Below, in pieces: positions 6,651 through 10,347 of a stretch of DNA of 10,347 bases; within the stretch, counting starts at the first letter, position 1, and each line of letters opens with the position of its first letter. The DNA lies in contig CAMDGW010000075.1 of assembly GCA_945897695.1 (NCBI GenBank), forward strand, positions 1 to 10,347, written 5' to 3'. Source of the DNA: Pseudobacteriovorax antillogorgiicola. GTDB taxonomy: Bacteria > Bdellovibrionota_B > Oligoflexia > Oligoflexales > RGVZ01. Under the pieces are notes generated by a model. It was not told where the DNA came from and did no database searches. It was given only the letters and a program-made list of their open reading frames with translations. The position numbers and the translations under genes are program-made.

Positions 6651-8006
6651 TCAGCGCACCGTGGCGAGCCAAACGTATTTTATAACAAGAACTACAAGAA
6701 TCCCGTACATGATAGGATGAACCTTTCGGGCGCGTTGAGACATCACAGAAACAAGCACAAATGAGAGAATCCCCAGAGATATCCCGTTTGCAATACTGAA
6801 TGTCAAAGGCATTCCAATCATGGTGACGAAAGCTGGTATCGATTCATTTAGGTCCTTCCAGTCGATCCGTGCTACTGGCTCCATCAGCATAGCACCCAAA
6901 ATAATCAACGCAGGCGCTGTTGCCGCTGCAGGAACAGCCGAAGCCAACGGCCAAAAAAACAATGAGATAAGGAACAGTAAGCCAGTTACGACCGCTACCA
7001 GCCCTGTGCGTCCTCCATCTTCAATTCCTGCGGCTGACTCCATATAAACGGTCGTCGTTGACGTTCCAATTATGGCTCCTAAAGTTGTCGCCGTGGCATC
7101 AGCAGCAAAAGCTTGACTGGCGCGTGGAATTCGTCCCTCTTGATCCGTAAATTTCGCCACCTCAGACAGACCTATCAATGTGCCTGCAGTGTCAAAAAAA
7201 GCGACAAATAGAAACGTAAAAACAACTCCGACGACGCTAATATCCAAGGCTCCACGCAGATTAAACGCGCCGAATAGATCTCTTGGCCACACAGGAAGGC
7301 TAACGAGACCATTTTCAAAACCTGTGAACGGCTTGTCCGAATAAACTGGAAGACCAAATGACACTGCCAGAAAGGATACGACACATATCCCAATTAAAAT
7401 TGCACCCGGGACTTTCCGAACAAGCAGAGAACCCGTGAGAATCAACCCGCCAATTGCCAGTAACGGAGCAGGAGACGTCAGATTTCCAAGGCCAATCATG
7501 GTGGACGGATTGCTTGTTATCAAACCACCCGATTGAAATCCAATCATCGCTAAAAACATTCCGATACCGGCACCGATTGCCCTTTTTATGGATAGTGGAA
7601 TAGCGTTGATAATGGCTTCACGAAGACCACTCACCGTTAGAATCAAGAAAACGACTCCGCTGACAAAGACTGCGCCAAGAGCAGTCTGCCAGGCAAGGCC
7701 CTGCCCCAATACCGCCGTGTAGGTAAAGTAGGCGTTTAGGCCCATTCCCGGCGCCAAGGCGATCGGAAGACCTGCGAATAGGCCCATCAAAATGGAACCA
7801 AGTGCGGCCGAAATCGCAGTTGCCGAAACTAGCTGCGCTGAGACATCGGATACGCCTGGTATGATTATGGCCGGAGAAAGGATTTGGGGATTCACCACGA
7901 GGATGTAGGCCATCGCCAGAAATGTCGTTAAACCAGCTCGGATCTCGCGAGAAATCGTTGTTTTCGCCTCACTGATACCGAACCATTTACTGATGATTGA
8001 AGTCAC
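6651..8006 (-). CDS. NCS2/AzgA-type purine (adenine/hypoxanthine/guanine) permease
   Basis: A 451-aa polytopic inner-membrane transporter of the AzgA/PbuG/GhxP branch, taking up purine bases by cation symport for salvage; which base it prefers cannot be read here. Hallmarks are the first-helix block M-A-Y-I-L-V-V-N-P (32-40), A-P-G-M-G-L-N-A-Y-F (85-94), F-F-D-T-A-G-T-L (270-277) and E-S-A-A-G-I-E-D-G-G-R-T-G (323-335). Hydrophobic segments run the full length and the size is normal. The start is decided by the ribosome site: AAGGAG (minus strand, 8013-8018) lies 6 nt before GTG at 8004-8006, whereas the GTG at 8010-8012 lies almost on top of the site. The gene is divergent from lexA across 110 bp and is convergent with the exported protein gene at its 3' end. 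Confidence 0.92.
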   Translation of the reverse strand: MTSIISKWFGISEAKTTISREIRAGLTTFLAMAYILVVNPQILSPAIIIPGVSDVSAQLVSATAISAALGSILMGLFAGLPIALAPGMGLNAYFTYTAVLGQGLAWQTALGAVFVSGVVFLILTVSGLREAIINAIPLSIKRAIGAGIGMFLAMIGFQSGGLITSNPSTMIGLGNLTSPAPLLAIGGLILTGSLLVRKVPGAILIGICVVSFLAVSFGLPVYSDKPFTGFENGLVSLPVWPRDLFGAFNLRGALDISVVGVVFTFLFVAFFDTAGTLIGLSEVAKFTDQEGRIPRASQAFAADATATTLGAIIGTSTTTVYMESAAGIEDGGRTGLVAVVTGLLFLISLFFWPLASAVPAAATAPALIILGAMLMEPVARIDWKDLNESIPAFVTMIGMPLTFSIANGISLGILSFVLVSVMSQRARKVHPIMYGILVVLVIKYVWLATVR

Positions 8007-8021
8007 AAGCACCTCCTTTGC

Positions 8022-8039
8022 AACATCTTGCAGGATGTT
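8022..8039. promoter_or_regulatory. inverted repeat in the permease leader
   Basis: AACATC (8022-8027) and GATGTT (8034-8039) are perfect mirror images around six bases. The element sits 3-20 nt upstream of the permease ribosome site (on the minus strand). It could be an operator or a 6-bp RNA hairpin near the ribosome site. The leader is too short, and shows none of the conserved joining-region bases, to be a canonical purine riboswitch. Confidence 0.35.
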
Positions 8040-8044
8040 TGGGC

Positions 8045-8082
8045 TTTCCTACAGAAAAAAAACATGCCATACTTTTATATGG
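8045..8082 (+). promoter_or_regulatory. candidate lexA promoter overlapping an inverted repeat
   Basis: TTTCCT (8045-8050) and CATACT (8068-8073) are 17 bp apart and would place a transcription start near 8080, about 37 nt before the lexA ATG. The -10 lies within CCATA-N6-TATGG (8067-8082), a 5+5 inverted repeat. LexA proteins usually repress their own gene from a site overlapping the promoter, so this repeat is a candidate operator. Both hexamers are weak matches and the repeat is short. It does not match the E. coli SOS box. Confidence 0.3.
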
Positions 8083-8116
8083 TACCCCTTTGAAGACCCT
8101 TTGGGAGACGACACCG

Positions 8117-8776
8117 ATGGATAAACTAACACAAACCCAGCTGAAGGCCTTGACGTTCATACGGTCTGCTATGGAGTCTACAGGCAGTGCGCCGACACTC
8201 CGAGAAATTTGTCAGTTTATGGGCTACTCGGCTGTGGGCAGTGCTCAGGATTTGATCTCCGCTTTACGGCGCAAAGGTTTTTTAGAGGAACCTTCTAGGC
8301 AGGCCGCTCGCTTTATTGTTCCTACCGTGGCTGGCCGAGACATTGTACCGACAAATGAAAGAGAAGATGACGATCCTTTTACTTTAATTCTTCCATGCCT
8401 TGGGGCAGTGCCTGCCGGCAATCCCATCGAAGCAATCGAAGACCGTATTGGGACACTGAGAATGTCAACGAGCATGCTCCCTAAACCAACACCTCCGCGA
8501 GCGTCTCTATTTGCCCTGAAAGCAAAAGGAGAAAGTATGATTGGGGCTGGTATTATGGATGGCGACTGGTTAGTTGTTGCGAGTCAGCAGACGGCGCCTG
8601 CAAGCTCCATTGTCGTCGCCCGATTGGAAGGTGAAGCCACTGTAAAGCGTCTAATGAAAGACCGAACTCGGGGGTGGTTCCTGAAACCTGAAAACCCGAC
8701 TTTTAAACCTGTTTATGCTGAAGATCGCTCGTTTGAAATCATCGGAAAAGTCGTTGCACTTCAGCGTAGCTTTTAA
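8117..8776 (+). CDS. lexA: LexA repressor, SOS response regulator (S24 self-cleaving)
   Basis: A 219-aa LexA, slightly longer than the 202-aa E. coli protein. Residues 1-65 form the winged helix DNA-binding domain (helix-turn-helix around T-L-R-E-I-C-Q-F-M-G-Y, then a R-R-K-G-F-L-E wing). A hinge with an acidic stretch E-R-E-D-D-D (81-86) follows. The S24 domain has the Ala-Gly scissile bond at 100-101 (V-P-A-G-N-P), catalytic Ser140 in G-E-S-M, followed by I-M-D-G-D, and Lys177 in T-V-K-R-L. All elements for RecA-stimulated self-cleavage are intact, so it should switch DNA-damage genes. ATG 8117 has GGGAG about 9 nt upstream; a reading from 7997 would overlap the permease start and is rejected. 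A TTG-started cytochrome gene follows after 17 bp, probably co-transcribed. Confidence 0.93.
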   Translation: MDKLTQTQLKALTFIRSAMESTGSAPTLREICQFMGYSAVGSAQDLISALRRKGFLEEPSRQAARFIVPTVAGRDIVPTNEREDDDPFTLILPCLGAVPAGNPIEAIEDRIGTLRMSTSMLPKPTPPRASLFALKAKGESMIGAGIMDGDWLVVASQQTAPASSIVVARLEGEATVKRLMKDRTRGWFLKPENPTFKPVYAEDRSFEIIGKVVALQRSF

Positions 8777-8793
8777 CCCTCTGGAGATGTGAC

Positions 8794-9597
8794 TTGATTC
8801 GTGTCCTCGCGTTATTAATTGTTTTTACGATCCCATCAGCCGTCATTGCCGCACAACTTGAATTCAAAATGAAAGGCAACCTTCGGCAAAGCATCGCTAT
8901 CCCGAGTGAAAAGAATTCCAGGTCTGTCATCATCCTCGAACCACACATGGACCAACTTGTGGCCTATGTCGGTAAGCCTTTTAATGAAATGATGGATAAT
9001 GCCCTCGGCCAAGATTGGCGCAAAGGGGAAGAGATACTCTTTACCTGCCTAGACGGATATCAGTCTTCAATCCCAGTGAAGAAGTTTCAGCGCTTCAAAG
9101 CATGGATTGTTTGGAATAGAAAAGACGGAAAACCGTTTGAGATCACAAATAAGCTGCAGAATAACGAGAAGGTTTCACTTCATCCCACCTATCTTGTTTG
9201 GGAGAACCAAAAAGAAAAAGAACTTCTTGAGGGGGGAGCCAATGATTTCCCTTACCAGGTGGCGAGCATTGATGTCATTTCATTTAAGGACCGGTTTCCA
9301 AAATTAGCACCACCTGCTGGCAGCAACCAAAAGGTTCAAGAGGGGTTTCTTCACTTCCGTAAGTATTGCATGAACTGTCATGCCATTGACGGAGAGGGCG
9401 GGCAGAAGGCTCCAGATCTTAAACTTCTAAATCCTATGGTACGACTGACGAAATCCGAGCTTCGTCAATGGTTACTTTCCCCTCAGACCGTTAGGCCACA
9501 AACCTTAATGCCACCAATCGCCCCGAAGCTACCAAGCCGAGAGAAAGTAGCAGACCTGGTCATCGAATACCTAGAAAGCGTTCTTGCAAAGAAATAA
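8794..9597 (+). CDS. exported mono-haem cytochrome c with an unassigned N-terminal domain
   Basis: A 267-aa periplasmic protein. It has a signal peptide (1-19, A-V-I-A then A-Q), a middle domain (about 22-172) and a C-terminal class I cytochrome c (about 180-267) with haem motif C-M-N-C-H (192-196) and likely axial Met239 in L-M-P-P. Such domains carry single electrons in the periplasm. The middle domain contains F-T-C-L-D-G-Y-Q-S-S-I-P-V (83-95) and W-N-R-K-D-G-K-P-F (107-115), reminiscent of the substrate domain of molybdopterin oxidoreductases of the SUOX/YedY type, but I cannot confirm a cofactor site, so it may be a degenerate relative. The start is TTG 8794, supported by GGAG 7 nt upstream (8783-8786). 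It lies 17 bp after lexA, which is unusual company for a cytochrome. Confidence 0.85.
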   Translation: MIRVLALLIVFTIPSAVIAAQLEFKMKGNLRQSIAIPSEKNSRSVIILEPHMDQLVAYVGKPFNEMMDNALGQDWRKGEEILFTCLDGYQSSIPVKKFQRFKAWIVWNRKDGKPFEITNKLQNNEKVSLHPTYLVWENQKEKELLEGGANDFPYQVASIDVISFKDRFPKLAPPAGSNQKVQEGFLHFRKYCMNCHAIDGEGGQKAPDLKLLNPMVRLTKSELRQWLLSPQTVRPQTLMPPIAPKLPSREKVADLVIEYLESVLAKK

Positions 9598-9615
9598 CAT
9601 TCCCCCCGCATGCCA

Positions 9616-9648
9616 CCTAAAGATCTCACACAGTGTGAAGCTTTTAGG
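9616..9648. repeat. long inverted repeat after the cytochrome gene
   Basis: The 13-bp palindrome TCACACAGTGTGA (9626-9638) is nested inside outer arms CCTAAAG (9616-9622) and CTTTTAGG (9641-9648, one extra T), with short unpaired bases between. It begins 19 bp after the cytochrome stop. As RNA it would form an extended hairpin, but no T-tract follows, so it is at best a non-canonical terminator or 3'-end stabiliser. The inner palindrome could alternatively be a protein-binding site for the downstream gene. Confidence 0.5.
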
Positions 9649-9716
9649 AGTCAGAATCGCAAAATCCGCCGCACATACAGCTGTAATCATCTGAAATCAA
9701 TGATGCTTCTTTCCCC

Positions 9717-9745
9717 TTTACATGGAGAAAGACCTTGAGTATTTT
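9717..9745 (+). promoter_or_regulatory. sigma70-like promoter for the papain-like lipoprotein gene
   Basis: TTTACA (9717-9722, 5 of 6 matches to TTGACA) and TATTTT (9740-9745, 4 of 6 matches to TATAAT) are separated by exactly 17 bp. The predicted start of transcription near 9752 leaves a leader of about 27 nt carrying the AGGA ribosome site (9767-9770). Position and spacing fit the gene starting at 9779. Confidence 0.5.
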
Positions 9746-9778
9746 CCGCGCAGCTTAATCAAATCTAGGAAAAACATA

Positions 9779-10347
9779 ATGATCAAAAATTCAAACATTG
9801 TTGCCATCATTCTATCTTCGTTGAGCCTTTTAGCTTGCGAGCGAAATACTGGGAATCACAACTCATTAAAGACCGTAGACATCCCCCAAACCCCGGTAAA
9901 AAGTCAGGGATATGTTGGGTTTTGCTGGTCTTACGCATCTATCGGATTGATTGAAAGCATCATCTTGAAGAAAACCGGTGCGCAGGTTGACCTCAGCGAA
10001 GAAAGTCTTGGCTTTTATCGAATGGCGGAAGAGCTATATGCACTCTCCGAAAAATTTGAGGCTGTAGAGGTTGCCGACGCAGACCTTGTAAAAAAGAAAG
10101 TATTTGAAGACCTGGAAGGCTGGGACGTTACATTCAATCCGGCTTACCACCCCGAGATGCCGGTTAGAAATGCACTGCAATTGATTCGCGATCACGGAAT
10201 TGTTCCGGAGAGCGTTTGGTCCTACAAGTTCGCAAACGGAGATCAAGAAGCCGCTTTGCTCCAGCATATTTACGCAGGTTTCGCGTCGCTGATGAATACC
10301 CACGGTCGCTCAAAGGTAACTTGGGATATGATTCTTGACCTCCTTGC
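9779..10347 (+). CDS. papain-like (C1) cysteine protease, predicted lipoprotein, truncated by the window edge
   Basis: The frame is open to the last base, giving the first 189 residues of a longer protein. The N-terminus is a lipoprotein signal with lipobox L-L-A-C (Cys20), so the protein should be anchored in a membrane facing the periplasm or exterior. A short linker leads to the C1 peptidase active-site region: V-K-S-Q-G at 40-44 (Gln43, oxyanion hole) and G-F-C-W-S-Y-A at 47-53 (nucleophile Cys49), followed by V-D-L-S-E-E-S (70-76), the usual L-S-E-Q-like block. The cysteine follows the mature N-terminus closely, so there is no long inhibitory propeptide. The catalytic His and Asn should lie beyond the window. 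ATG 9779 has AGGA 8 nt upstream, and a promoter is visible at 9717. It could be a protease, or an inactive relative if His/Asn are missing. Confidence 0.82.
   Translation, partial: MIKNSNIVAIILSSLSLLACERNTGNHNSLKTVDIPQTPVKSQGYVGFCWSYASIGLIESIILKKTGAQVDLSEESLGFYRMAEELYALSEKFEAVEVADADLVKKKVFEDLEGWDVTFNPAYHPEMPVRNALQLIRDHGIVPESVWSYKFANGDQEAALLQHIYAGFASLMNTHGRSKVTWDMILDLL

Noticed and set aside
6820..7047. 75-aa plus-strand frame opposite the purine permease
   Set aside because: It is an antisense shadow of strongly conserved permease codons, including the region encoding E-S-A-A-G.
8007..8012. GTG at 8010-8012 as the permease start
   Set aside because: It nearly abuts the AAGGAG ribosome site, whereas GTG 8004-8006 has ideal spacing.
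7997..8116. Longer LexA with 40 extra residues
   Set aside because: It would overlap the divergent permease start and both inverted repeats; LexA homology begins at M-D-K-L-T-Q with a usable ribosome site.
10034..10303. 89-aa minus-strand frame at the right end
   Set aside because: It is antisense to the papain-like protease frame, which has a lipobox, active-site motifs, a ribosome site and a promoter.

Overview
The window looks like a chromosomal segment of a Gram-negative bacterium with moderate GC content. Two lipoproteins, signal peptides, a membrane-anchored periplasmic carbonic-anhydrase-like domain and a periplasmic c-type cytochrome all imply two membranes. The family mix (several secreted or membrane proteases, unusual lipoproteins, alpha-CA-like protein, LexA) would fit Bdellovibrionota/Oligoflexia or another delta-like lineage, but nothing in the window fixes the taxon. 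There are no rRNA or tRNA genes, transposases, integrases or CRISPR arrays that I can see.

Layout, left to right. 1-168 holds no gene. 169-1524 (minus strand) is a Gly/Gln/Asn-repeat lipoprotein followed by a GDT1/TMEM165-type (UPF0016) cation exporter; a strong hairpin with a T-tract sits 18 bp before the exporter start. 1584-2434 (plus) is a possible 47-aa small ORF, then an RluA-family pseudouridine synthase. 2442-3392 (minus) is an alpha-carbonic-anhydrase-fold protein that has lost two of three zinc-binding histidines. 3571-4851 (plus) is an M48 STE24-type membrane metalloprotease. 5022-6590 (plus) is an exported protein with a clan-CD-like His/Cys arrangement. 6604-6639 is a perfect 16-bp-stem terminator shared with the convergent purine permease (6651-8006, minus). 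8117-9597 (plus) is lexA closely followed by an exported cytochrome c with an unusual N-terminal domain. 9779 to the right edge (plus) is a truncated papain-like protease predicted to be a lipoprotein.

The genes do not form one pathway. The window is mostly single-gene transcription units in alternating orientation, with short intergenic gaps (all under 300 bp) carrying inverted repeats that may be operators. A loose theme is cell-envelope and extracytoplasmic proteolysis: three of the ten clear genes are probable peptidases of three different catalytic classes or clans (M48, clan CD-like, C1). No clear multi-gene novel system is visible. The best leads are the apparently acatalytic CA-like protein, the clan-CD-like exported protein, the leader hairpin of the GDT1 gene, and the lexA-cytochrome pairing.
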